From a virus: a DNA stretch of 20,380 nt. A model generated the notes under the pieces. The model was not told where the DNA came from, searched no databases, and worked only from the letters and a program-made list of their open reading frames with translations. The stretch covers positions 1 through 20,380 of the IMG/VR virus record IMGVR_UViG_3300017752_002435; one strand, given 5' to 3'. This document shows positions 1 through 7,239 of the stretch, one piece after another. Every line of letters begins with the position of its first letter. Within the stretch, counting starts at the first letter, position 1. The position numbers and the translations under genes were made by a program.

Positions 1-98
1 TCAAAGAGTTTCCAAACTCTATATTGTATAAGTTCTTCAAAACTAAAGAACAGGTAGAGACTTTTAAAAGTCAAAATTCACATTATATTTTCGAGTGA
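1..98 (+). CDS. C-terminal end of an unknown protein (5' end outside window)
   Basis: An open frame entering from the left edge (codons in phase from base 3) runs 31 codons to a TGA at 96-98. It is rich in Lys, Phe and Ser, and its last residues are YIFE. The next gene starts 4 nt after this stop, the same tight packing as the rest of the glycan cassette, so it is probably an upstream member of that cassette. Too little is visible to name a family. Confidence 0.6.
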   Translation, partial: KEFPNSILYKFFKTKEQVETFKSQNSHYIFE

Positions 99-102
99 TC
101 TA

Positions 103-849
103 ATGATTGAAGTAGATGCCCTGGTTATTCAGGGCCCAACAACCTACTGTAAAGAGGTTACAGAATACTATAAAGACTACAAACAAATATGGTCAACGTG
201 GAATTCTGAACCAAAAGAGAATCTGGATTATCTTCAGAGTTTATCAAATGTTTCTTTGGTAACTGATGATCTTCCAGTTCTTTCTATTAAGGAGAAGTCT
301 GGATCAGGTCATGGTCCATGGTGTCTTGAGAGAGCACTGTATCAATGGACTTCTACACTTAATGGATTTGATTTTGCTAATCAGAAGGGGTATACTTTTT
401 GCCCTAAGATAAGATCAGATTTTTTAATCGATCTTGATGCTGCTTTGGTGAAGTGTGATCCAGATGCATTCAATTCTCTTGGATGGCATAAAGGTAGTGT
501 TGGGTATCTAGTTGATTATTTCTATCTTGCAAAAACTAAAGATATTATGTCTATGCTTGAATGTTGTATATCTATGAGAATTCCTGCTCATGCTGAGAAT
601 ATAATGACTTATGCTTGGATTGAATGGTCTCAAAGAAGAAATTTAAAATATTGTTTAGATGAATATGTATATACTTACTCTTTAAAACATAAGTATACTA
701 CTGAATTATTCATGGGAGAAGTTGCAAAAGGTATTTGGATCGTTGATCACAATCAACATCATGATTCTAAAAACCATCTACATACTTTTACCAAGGATAA
801 TTTACCTGATAAGTATCCTTTAATTTATGGATGGGGACCTGGAGTATGA
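103..849 (+). CDS. WavE-like glycosyltransferase / LPS synthesis protein
   Basis: A 248-residue soluble protein with no signal peptide or membrane helix. The N-terminal strand with VIQGPTTYC (about residues 8-16), followed later by a Lys-x-Arg-Ser-Asp segment (KIRSDFLID, about residues 102-110), resembles the layout of WavE-type lipopolysaccharide synthesis proteins, in which a K-x-R-[ST]-D motif follows a beta strand. By inference it transfers a sugar to a surface glycan; donor and acceptor are unknown. It is first in a chain of overlapping glycan genes and shares ATGA with the next gene. The family call rests on short motifs only, and another nucleotide-sugar transferase family is possible. 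Confidence 0.5.
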   Translation: MIEVDALVIQGPTTYCKEVTEYYKDYKQIWSTWNSEPKENLDYLQSLSNVSLVTDDLPVLSIKEKSGSGHGPWCLERALYQWTSTLNGFDFANQKGYTFCPKIRSDFLIDLDAALVKCDPDAFNSLGWHKGSVGYLVDYFYLAKTKDIMSMLECCISMRIPAHAENIMTYAWIEWSQRRNLKYCLDEYVYTYSLKHKYTTELFMGEVAKGIWIVDHNQHHDSKNHLHTFTKDNLPDKYPLIYGWGPGV

Positions 850-1556
850 GAGACTACAAAAAAGAAATTGAATTTTTCCATAACAAGTTAGTCAATAATG
901 AGAAGTTTGCTCTCGGTAAGTTTGCTGATGGAGAGTGGGGAGCAATAAAAGGAACACAGTTTCTTCCTGCTAATGGTGAATGGGCTGCTAATGGAGATCA
1001 TCCTCTTTATGAAGTTGCTAGGAAAGAACTGGAAGATTCACTTTGTTTTCAGCATCCAGATTACTATGTTGCTATTTGTCCTTGTTATCAGGACACAATC
1101 ACATTTTCTCAACAACCAGAAAGTAATATCACATATGCAAATATCTTTGTAAATTCAAACTATGAGTTCTATAAAGAGAAATATATTGAAGTATATAATG
1201 AGTATGATATACATCTCGTAACCCATAAAGATACGAATCTGGATAACCTCCCATTCAAGGTGGAAAAATTCTATCCAATCGAGTATAATGCATGGGTACT
1301 CAACCGAGATCTGCCTGATCAGATCTTGAATGAGAATCCTGAGGGTAAATTATTCCTCTTTGCTGCAGGGGCTTTCGCTAACATCCTTGCACATAAACTC
1401 TGGGATAAGAACAAGAACAACACCTATCTTGATGTTGGTTCTACTCTCAATCCTTGGACTCAAATTGAACGCTTGAAGCGTGAATACTACATGGGCAATA
1501 AAGAACTTGAGTGTCTTGTATGCCCCTGCCCAAACTACTCTCCTTCTAAACTATGA
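846..1556 (+). CDS. GT-D-type glycosyltransferase-like protein
   Basis: The start at 846 gives a 236-residue protein and an ATGA overlap with the preceding stop. An in-frame ATG at 831 would add five residues but overlap 19 nt. Near the N-terminus, KFADGEWGAI (about 25-34) contains a D-x-E triplet, like the metal/nucleotide-sugar motif of GT-D-fold (DUF1792-type) glycosyltransferases. Near the C-terminus, FLFAAGAFANILAHKLW followed by DVGS is the kind of nucleotide-binding turn seen in that fold. There is no signal peptide. The cassette context supports a sugar-transfer role, but donor and acceptor cannot be read. The family assignment is an inference from motifs. Confidence 0.5.
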   Translation: MRDYKKEIEFFHNKLVNNEKFALGKFADGEWGAIKGTQFLPANGEWAANGDHPLYEVARKELEDSLCFQHPDYYVAICPCYQDTITFSQQPESNITYANIFVNSNYEFYKEKYIEVYNEYDIHLVTHKDTNLDNLPFKVEKFYPIEYNAWVLNRDLPDQILNENPEGKLFLFAAGAFANILAHKLWDKNKNNTYLDVGSTLNPWTQIERLKREYYMGNKELECLVCPCPNYSPSKL

Positions 1557-2347
1557 TCTCGTTTAACAGTCTTGGAAATCTGGGACGGCTTGCTAATCAG
1601 ATGTTCCAGTATGCATCTATCAAGGGTATTGCAAACAATTGTGGACTAGAGTTTTCTCTCCCTCCAGTTTCTTCATTTGGAACTAGAGATCCTATGGTAA
1701 AAAACTCTGATACAAATTTGTATGAGTGCTTTAAATTGCCTGAGTTTAAGCAAGGATTGTACGCACATCCTCAGTACGTTGAACAAAGTTTTGCATTCAT
1801 CCCAGAACTCTTTGATAGTTGTCCAGATAATATTGATCTAGTTGGGTATTTTCAAACAGAAAAATACTTCAAACATATCGAAGATGAGATTCGTAAGGAC
1901 TTTACTTTTATTGATGAAGTATCAGAACCTTGTAAGGATATTTGGAAGTCTATCTTTGGTGGTGCCGAAGTTCTTTCCCTTCATGTTCGTCGAGGTGATT
2001 ATGTTGGTCACACTGCACATCCTGTTCAAAGCATGGAGTATTATAAAAAGGCACTTTCAAACTTTTTCCCAGATCAACCAGTGTTGGTTTGCTCTGATGA
2101 TCCTGATTGGTGTAGGGGAGAGTTTAAAGAAGATCGTTTTATGATCTCTGATGGTGGTGATACTCGTGTCGATCTATGTCTGATGACTATGTGTAAATAC
2201 CATATCATCGCCAACAGTTCTTACAGTTGGTGGGGAGCATGGCTTGCTAATAGTAAAAAAGTTATTGCTCCTGGAAAGTGGTTCACTGGAGAGCTCTCTC
2301 ACAAAGACACCACTGATATCTATTGTCCTGGTTGGATCCTTATTTAA
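1553..2347 (+). CDS. GT11 family alpha-1,2-fucosyltransferase
   Basis: A 264-residue protein with the GT11 hallmarks. The N-terminus has GNLGRLANQMFQYA (about 8-21), like the family's start. The GDP-fucose site HVRRGDY lies at 144-150. The C-terminal block runs from DLCLMTMCKYHIIANSS to SYSWWGAWL (about 207-231). The length is close to bacterial GT11 enzymes (about 270-300). Known members move L-fucose from GDP-Fuc in alpha-1,2 linkage onto a terminal galactose, making an H-antigen-like end. No GDP-fucose synthesis genes are visible here, so the donor would come from the host or from genes outside the window. The start overlaps the upstream stop (ATGA). Confidence 0.93.
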   Translation: MISFNSLGNLGRLANQMFQYASIKGIANNCGLEFSLPPVSSFGTRDPMVKNSDTNLYECFKLPEFKQGLYAHPQYVEQSFAFIPELFDSCPDNIDLVGYFQTEKYFKHIEDEIRKDFTFIDEVSEPCKDIWKSIFGGAEVLSLHVRRGDYVGHTAHPVQSMEYYKKALSNFFPDQPVLVCSDDPDWCRGEFKEDRFMISDGGDTRVDLCLMTMCKYHIIANSSYSWWGAWLANSKKVIAPGKWFTGELSHKDTTDIYCPGWILI

Positions 2348-3066
2348 TGTCTGAACTAACTGTTATACTTCCTTGTGCGGGAGAGGGAACTAGACTTTCT
2401 CTCCCATATCCAAAAGAAATTCACTCTATTGAAAAAAACAAATCCCTGATTGATTATAGTTTTGATTTATTTTCAAACTATGGTCGCAGGGATGTTGAGT
2501 TTGTAATTACTCTCAATGAAAATAAAACCGAACTGGTTAAGTATCTGAGTCGATATAAGTCCAGATACAATATCTCATTCACATTCTTTAATCCTGCCGA
2601 AACTGAGTACACAGGATCGATCAAGAGTGCTAGTCATTTATTTGGTGAAAAGAATCTTGTTCTTCTCCCAGATACTTTTATGAAGTTGAAATCCTCTCAA
2701 GATATTGTGAACCTTGTTCATGATAGTTTGAATGAAACTGGATTCACTTTTTTCTATAAGTATGAAAATGATCCTGATATGCTGAAGACTAAAGGTGCGC
2801 TGTGTATTACTGATGATCTTGTTCAGGAGTATGAAGACAAACCTCAAGAAGAACATTCTAGGTTTAATTCTTTCTGGACTGCATTTGCATTTAGAAAAAG
2901 AGTATTTACTCAATGCATTGAGTTTATGGAAAAATCAACATTGAGGCATCGTCTTCTTACAGGTGAAATTGAGTGTACTCCAATATATAAGTCGAAGGCA
3001 ATTGAAGTAGATGAGTATGTTGACTTGGGAACGTGGTCTCAAATATATCAATTCACAAATGGATAA
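2347..3066 (+). CDS. Sugar-1-phosphate nucleotidyltransferase (NTP_transferase-like)
   Basis: The start at 2347 shares one base with the upstream stop (TAATG) and gives 239 residues. The open frame extends 8 codons further upstream without a better start. The N-terminus ILPCAGEGTRLSLPYPKE (about 7-24) is the nucleotide-binding G-x-G-T-R-L ... P-K signature of nucleotidyltransferases that make NDP-sugars, with a shortened spacing. LVLLPDT (about 105-111) provides a candidate metal-binding Asp. The Arg-Phe/Trp-rich middle and VDLGTW near the end also fit the fold. It likely activates a sugar phosphate for the neighbouring transferases; base and sugar specificity are unknown. It overlaps the HAD phosphatase gene by 8 nt, suggesting linked use. 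Confidence 0.8.
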   Translation: MSELTVILPCAGEGTRLSLPYPKEIHSIEKNKSLIDYSFDLFSNYGRRDVEFVITLNENKTELVKYLSRYKSRYNISFTFFNPAETEYTGSIKSASHLFGEKNLVLLPDTFMKLKSSQDIVNLVHDSLNETGFTFFYKYENDPDMLKTKGALCITDDLVQEYEDKPQEEHSRFNSFWTAFAFRKRVFTQCIEFMEKSTLRHRLLTGEIECTPIYKSKAIEVDEYVDLGTWSQIYQFTNG

Positions 3067-3643
3067 AAAAATAATCGTTGATTGTGATGGAGTTCTTCTA
3101 GATTGGGCATATGCATTCGATGTATGGATGGCTGAAAATGGGTTTGGAAGAATTGAAAATACTCAAAAGTATTATTCACAATCCAAGAGGTATGGAATAC
3201 CTGAGACTCAAGCAATTCGACAGATTAAAAAGTTCAATGATTCTGGGTGTGTAGGATTTATTCCTGCATATAAGGATTCGGTGGAGTATGTAAATAGATT
3301 ATATAATCTTGGATGGAGATTTGAGGTTATTAGTTCCCTGAATAAAGATAAGTATGCTCAAAAATTAAGACAGAATAATCTTGTACACCTCTTTGGAAAT
3401 GTATTTGATTTTATTGACTGTAGTTTGGATCATACTTGCACTAAAGAAGATTATTTGCTGGATAGATATTCAGGAAAAGAACACTTTTGGATCGAGGATT
3501 CAGTAAATAATGCTATTGCTGGTAGCAATATTGGACTGACTAGTGTTATAATGGACCATGAGTATAACCAAGAATGGAATGGTCCTCGGGTAAAGAATTG
3601 GAAAGACGTTTATCAAATGATACCAAATGACTCCACATATTGA
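3059..3643 (+). CDS. HAD-superfamily hydrolase (phosphatase)
   Basis: The start at 3059 gives 194 residues and an 8-nt overlap with the nucleotidyltransferase. The N-terminal VDCDGVLLDW carries the catalytic D8-x-D10 of HAD motif I. VISSLN (about 90-95) supplies the motif II serine. WIEDSVNNA (about 144-152) is the acidic motif IV. The segment between motifs I and II forms a small helical cap. HAD enzymes of this size are sugar-phosphate or nucleotide phosphatases. Sitting between a nucleotidyltransferase and a purine nucleoside phosphorylase, it could belong to NDP-sugar synthesis or to nucleotide salvage. The superfamily is clear and the substrate is not. Confidence 0.8.
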   Translation: MDKKIIVDCDGVLLDWAYAFDVWMAENGFGRIENTQKYYSQSKRYGIPETQAIRQIKKFNDSGCVGFIPAYKDSVEYVNRLYNLGWRFEVISSLNKDKYAQKLRQNNLVHLFGNVFDFIDCSLDHTCTKEDYLLDRYSGKEHFWIEDSVNNAIAGSNIGLTSVIMDHEYNQEWNGPRVKNWKDVYQMIPNDSTY

Positions 3644-4313
3644 AGCACATGAAGGGGCATACCATGAGACGGTTCTCATGCCTGGAGATCCACTTAGAGC
3701 TAAGTGGATTGCAGAAGAATTTCTAGATGATTATGAAGTTGTGAATACCGTTCGCAACTGTTTAGGATATAGTGGAACCTATAAAGGGAAGGAAGTATCT
3801 GTTCAGGCAAGTGGTATGGGACAAGCAAGTCTTGGAATCTATGCACACGAACTCTATAATGTTTATAATGTTAAAAGAATTATTAGAGTTGGTAGTTGTG
3901 GAGGCATTGCTCCTAATTTAAAAATTGGAGATATTATTGTAGCAATGTCTGCTGCTACTGATAGTGCTATGACTGAAAACCTTATCCCTGGTTTCAAGTT
4001 ATCTCCCTGCTGCGATTATAATCTTCTTAAAAACTATATGTCTCAGAATCCAATCGCTAAAGTTGGGCAGATGGTTTCTAATGATTACTTCTATCAACCA
4101 AACTCTGAATGGCATCATCCATTTGTGAAGATGGGAGTTCTTGCTGTGGATATGGAAACTCATGTTCTCTATAGTCTTGCAATGCGTTTCGCGGCACAGG
4201 CTTTGTCTGTGAACACTGTCTCTGATCACCTAATTAGTGGAGAAGAAATGACTTCTATAGAAAGAGAACAGGGATTAGTTTATATGGTTAAAAGTGTTTT
4301 GGAGAGTTTATGA
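3627..4313 (+). CDS. deoD: Purine nucleoside phosphorylase, DeoD type
   Basis: A 228-residue protein that aligns by eye along its whole length with the E. coli hexameric enzyme (239 aa). It begins MTPHI, with the His shared across subunits. It has the phosphate-site motif LMPGDPLRAKWIAE, an Arg in VNTVRN matching Arg43, IIRVGSCG (phosphate/ribose site), the ribose-binding motif AVDMETHVLY and catalytic TVSDHL. E. coli has VEMEA where this protein has VDMET, an Asp for Glu change beside the Met-Glu pair. The enzyme splits purine (deoxy)nucleosides with phosphate into base and (deoxy)ribose-1-phosphate, which would recycle host nucleosides during infection. It overlaps the HAD gene by 17 nt inside the glycan cassette, an unusual place for a salvage gene. 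Confidence 0.93.
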   Translation: MTPHIEAHEGAYHETVLMPGDPLRAKWIAEEFLDDYEVVNTVRNCLGYSGTYKGKEVSVQASGMGQASLGIYAHELYNVYNVKRIIRVGSCGGIAPNLKIGDIIVAMSAATDSAMTENLIPGFKLSPCCDYNLLKNYMSQNPIAKVGQMVSNDYFYQPNSEWHHPFVKMGVLAVDMETHVLYSLAMRFAAQALSVNTVSDHLISGEEMTSIEREQGLVYMVKSVLESL

Positions 4314-5191
4314 TTAATCTTTTTTATGAAGAGTCTTATTGGATGGGATCTAATAGGATGACTGGACCTCGTGCAGTAATTGGGAATCTTTTAAGAAGTC
4401 TAGAAGACCAGAATATTCCATATGCAAGGAATGAAGAAAAGTATGAAAATAATTTTATTATTCAATATGATAGAAATGGGTATATCAAGCACTCAACTTT
4501 AACTCTTGAAAATTGTGTTATTGGTCCTCAGATTTGGTTCTTTGATGATCATGTAAAAGAACTTCAACAAAATCCTGATAGATATAAATCTATTATTGTC
4601 CCATCGCAATGGACAAAGGATCTTGCTATAAACAAATTTGGATTTGAAAGAGTGGAAACATGGCCTGTAGGTATTCCACTTCCAGAAATTAAAAGGGATT
4701 CTGAAGTTCATCAGTTTGACTGTTTGATATATTCTAAACGTAGGACAGTACAAGAATTTGATGCAGTAGTGGATCTACTTCAGAAAAAGAATATGTCTTT
4801 CAGGACACTTGTATATGGAAACTATAATCAAGAAGAACTTGCTCTCATGTGTAGTCAGGCAAAATTCTGTTTTTTACTAAATGGAACAGAGAGTCAGGGT
4901 ATCGCTGTTCAGGAGATTATGTCCCACAACGTTCCTATTTTTTCTTGGGATGTGTCTGAGTGGAATGATATGGGACCTAAGTATTCAATACCTGCAACCT
5001 CTATTCCATATTGGTCTGATGAATGTGGTGAAGTGTTTAGGTCTACTGATCCTTCTCTTGATCATATTTTTATGGAGGAGACATTTGATAAGTTCTGTAG
5101 TAAAATAGATACTTATAATCCTCGTAAATATGTTGAAGAAAATCTTTCTTATGAACAATCTGTAAAACGACTGCTGGAGATATTATGCTGA
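4310..5191 (+). CDS. GT-B fold glycosyltransferase (group 1-like)
   Basis: A 293-residue soluble protein in two halves. The N-terminal half includes a glycine-poor GSNRMTGPRAVIGNLLRSLE segment resembling the acceptor-side start of group 1 transferases, and an IIVPSQWTKDLAINKFGF stretch typical of GT4-type proteins (V-P-S-x-W/F). The C-terminal half includes LIYSKRR and LVYGNY strands and LLNGTESQGIAVQEIMSH (about 194-211), the E-x7-E-like nucleotide-sugar binding region. Known relatives transfer sugars onto cell-surface glycans. Substrates are unknown. It overlaps deoD by ATGA and the next methyltransferase by 7 nt. Confidence 0.7.
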   Translation: MINLFYEESYWMGSNRMTGPRAVIGNLLRSLEDQNIPYARNEEKYENNFIIQYDRNGYIKHSTLTLENCVIGPQIWFFDDHVKELQQNPDRYKSIIVPSQWTKDLAINKFGFERVETWPVGIPLPEIKRDSEVHQFDCLIYSKRRTVQEFDAVVDLLQKKNMSFRTLVYGNYNQEELALMCSQAKFCFLLNGTESQGIAVQEIMSHNVPIFSWDVSEWNDMGPKYSIPATSIPYWSDECGEVFRSTDPSLDHIFMEETFDKFCSKIDTYNPRKYVEENLSYEQSVKRLLEILC

Positions 5192-5811
5192 TTACATTAG
5201 ATGGTCTAGTCAAAAAATATAACATGAAGATTGTAGGAGCTCTTCATGTTGGTGCTCATTATGGTGAAGAAGTAAAAGATTATGTTGATCATGGAATCAA
5301 AAATCTTTGCTTCTTTGAACCTCTTTCAAATACTTTACAAATCTTGGAAGATACTCTTGCGGAATATGCTGATAGTGCAAACATTCAGATCTATCCATAT
5401 GCTCTTGGAAATCATGATTGTGAAGTTGAGATGTTTGTAAGTGATCATGGTGGAATGTGTAGTTCCATCTTGAGACCTAAGATCGTTCTTGAACAGTATC
5501 CTGGAATTAAATTTCCTAGAAAGGAGAAAGTCAAGATGGTTCGTCTTGATGACTGTGAGGTAGATCCTGCAGACTATAACTTCATGAACATCGATGTTCA
5601 GGGGTATGAACTTGAGGTTTTGAAGGGTGCTGAAAACTTGTTAAATAACATTGATTATGTTTATACTGAAATCAATGTTGCTGAGGTCTATGCAAATGCT
5701 CCTCATGTCGATGAGCTAGATAAATTTTTATCAACATACGGATTCTCCAGAGTAGAGACTGATCTATCGGGAACAACTTGGGGAGACGCTTTCTATATTA
5801 AGGAGAAATGA
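5185..5811 (+). CDS. FkbM family methyltransferase (first copy)
   Basis: A 208-residue Rossmann methyltransferase. ALHVGAHYGEEV (about 19-30) is the SAM-binding glycine motif, CFFEPLSNTL is the acidic motif after strand 2, and FMNIDVQGYELEVLKGAENL is the D-x-Q/E-G-x-E signature typical of FkbM proteins. FkbM enzymes O-methylate sugars or polyketide hydroxyls using SAM. Beside glycosyltransferases, the likely substrate is a hydroxyl of a surface sugar (an inference). The gene overlaps the GT-B gene by 7 nt and is followed 1 nt later by a second, quite different FkbM gene. Confidence 0.88.
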   Translation: MLITLDGLVKKYNMKIVGALHVGAHYGEEVKDYVDHGIKNLCFFEPLSNTLQILEDTLAEYADSANIQIYPYALGNHDCEVEMFVSDHGGMCSSILRPKIVLEQYPGIKFPRKEKVKMVRLDDCEVDPADYNFMNIDVQGYELEVLKGAENLLNNIDYVYTEINVAEVYANAPHVDELDKFLSTYGFSRVETDLSGTTWGDAFYIKEK

Positions 5812-5812
5812 A

Positions 5813-6547
5813 ATGTCTAATTACAACGTATCAAAAACATGCCAGGTAAATGATCTGGATACTATTTTAACCAGGTATTTTGGTTATCCTTCTGAAGGAT
5901 TCTTTGTTGAGGTTGGCGCTTTTGATGGAGAATCGTTTTCAAATACCTCTTGTCTTGCTGATCATGGTTGGGGTGGTATCTATGTCGAACCCGTAGAGGA
6001 ACATTATGATGCTTGTTTGCGTCGTCATGAAAAGAATGAGGAGATTGCAGTTGTTCAGTGTGCTGTAGGTTCTGAAGATAAGACTATTGATCTTTATGTT
6101 GGTGGTCCGTTGACTACTTCTGACCCCGAACAAGTCAAACGATACTCTGAGATTGATTGGGCTCAGCACATTCCTTTCTCAAAGAGAGAGAAGATTGAGC
6201 AAGTAACTCTTGATAGTCTTCTTGATTACTTTGATATTGAACCTGGTCAGATTGATATCTTGACGGTTGATGTTGAAGGAAGAGAAGCAGATGTTTTTGA
6301 AGGATTTACTCTTAATGAGTGGAATCCTAAGATGATGATTGTGGAGTTAGAGGATGAGCATGAATCATTCCAAAAATATCCGGATCATGTTGCAGTTCAT
6401 AAGGCACTTAGAGATAAAATTCTTGCTTCAGGGTATGTAGAAATTTACAAAGATCATATCAATACTATTTTTGTTCAGCAGCACTACCACGAGGATGTCC
6501 AAAAAGCTTGGGAGTCTCAAGAGAAAGTAGATCTACAAACATCATGA
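5813..6547 (+). CDS. FkbM family methyltransferase (second copy)
   Basis: A 244-residue protein with the motif order of its neighbour but a divergent sequence. FFVEVGAFDGESFSNTS (about 30-46) is the SAM motif, GIYVEPVEEHYDACL follows strand 2, and ILTVDVEGREADVFEGF is the FkbM signature. It ends in an acidic, Gln-rich tail absent from the first copy. The start is fixed by a strong AGGAGAA ribosome binding site at 5801-5807, five bases before the ATG. It probably methylates a different sugar or position on the same glycan. The stop overlaps the GT6 start (ATGA). Confidence 0.88.
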   Translation: MSNYNVSKTCQVNDLDTILTRYFGYPSEGFFVEVGAFDGESFSNTSCLADHGWGGIYVEPVEEHYDACLRRHEKNEEIAVVQCAVGSEDKTIDLYVGGPLTTSDPEQVKRYSEIDWAQHIPFSKREKIEQVTLDSLLDYFDIEPGQIDILTVDVEGREADVFEGFTLNEWNPKMMIVELEDEHESFQKYPDHVAVHKALRDKILASGYVEIYKDHINTIFVQQHYHEDVQKAWESQEKVDLQTS

Positions 6548-7239
6548 AAATATGTATCTTAACTATCGCTACAAATAAGTATATTCATTTTGTTCAGGAA
6601 CTCTACGATAATATCGAAGAGTTTTTTCTCCCTGGACATGATAAAACTTGCCTCTTGTTCACTGATCATGAATTAGAAGAAGTGTCCGACAATGTTAGAG
6701 TTCATACGATTGATCATGAACCATGGCCAATGCCGACATTGAAAAGATACAACTACTTCATGAAAGAAAAGGATTTTATTCTTGAGCATGATTATTGTTT
6801 TTACTTTGATGTAGACATGGCGATCGACAATATCGTTGGTGATGAGATTCTTGGTGATCTTGTAGCAACAAATCATTTCTATCAGTCTCGTATGGATGAT
6901 GCATCCAAGTCTTTTGATAGAAATTCTGAGTCTCTCGCTTATGTTTCTTATGGCGAAAAGGTAAGGTCTTATTATGCAGGGGGATTTAACGGTGGAAAGA
7001 CTGAAGTCTTTATGACTATGGCTAAGACAATTGCTCATCGTGTTAATAGAGATCTTGAGAATGGAACCATTGCAACCTGGCATGATGAGTCTCATATGAA
7101 TCGATATATGATCGACCATCCACCAACTCTACCTTTATCGTATGAGTATTGTTATCCTGAACCAGAGTTAGGTAGACATCCTAACGATAATCCAAAAATT
7201 ATTGCATTGTTGAAAAATCATGGCGAACTTAGATCTTAG
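6544..7239 (+). CDS. GT6 family glycosyltransferase (ABO / alpha-1,3-galactosyltransferase family)
   Basis: The start at 6544 gives 231 residues and an ATGA overlap. A 36-nt in-frame extension upstream has no better start. It shows the GT6 blocks in order: an N-terminal strand followed by GHDKTCLLFTDHE, HEPWPMPTLKRYNYF, the D-x-D motif YFDVDM (D89, D91), SYYAGGFNGGKTEVF, and ATWHDESHMNRYMIDHPPT with LSYEYCYP after it. Animal GT6 enzymes (blood group A/B transferases, alpha-Gal synthase) transfer GalNAc or Gal from UDP in alpha-1,3 linkage to galactose, and the HDESH and GGF-GG blocks are theirs. It lacks the animal stem and membrane anchor. Most bacterial GT6 enzymes are reported to carry N-x-N instead of D-x-D, so the retained D-V-D is notable. 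Confidence 0.9.
   Translation: MKICILTIATNKYIHFVQELYDNIEEFFLPGHDKTCLLFTDHELEEVSDNVRVHTIDHEPWPMPTLKRYNYFMKEKDFILEHDYCFYFDVDMAIDNIVGDEILGDLVATNHFYQSRMDDASKSFDRNSESLAYVSYGEKVRSYYAGGFNGGKTEVFMTMAKTIAHRVNRDLENGTIATWHDESHMNRYMIDHPPTLPLSYEYCYPEPELGRHPNDNPKIIALLKNHGELRS

Noticed and set aside
1842-2144. 100-aa + strand frame inside the GT11 gene
   Set aside because: It overlaps the conserved GT11 HVRRGDY region in another frame and has no motif of its own.
4881-5108. 75-aa + strand frame inside the GT-B gene
   Set aside because: Hydrophobic shadow of the C-terminal glycosyltransferase domain, with no ribosome binding site or coupling.
6673-7119. 148-aa open frame on the minus strand opposite GT6, plus other minus-strand frames (for example 2638-2913, 4499-4753, 18601-18885, 19771-20085)
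   Set aside because: All lie opposite well-supported + strand genes. They have low-complexity or unnatural composition and no ribosome binding sites, so they are codon-bias shadows.
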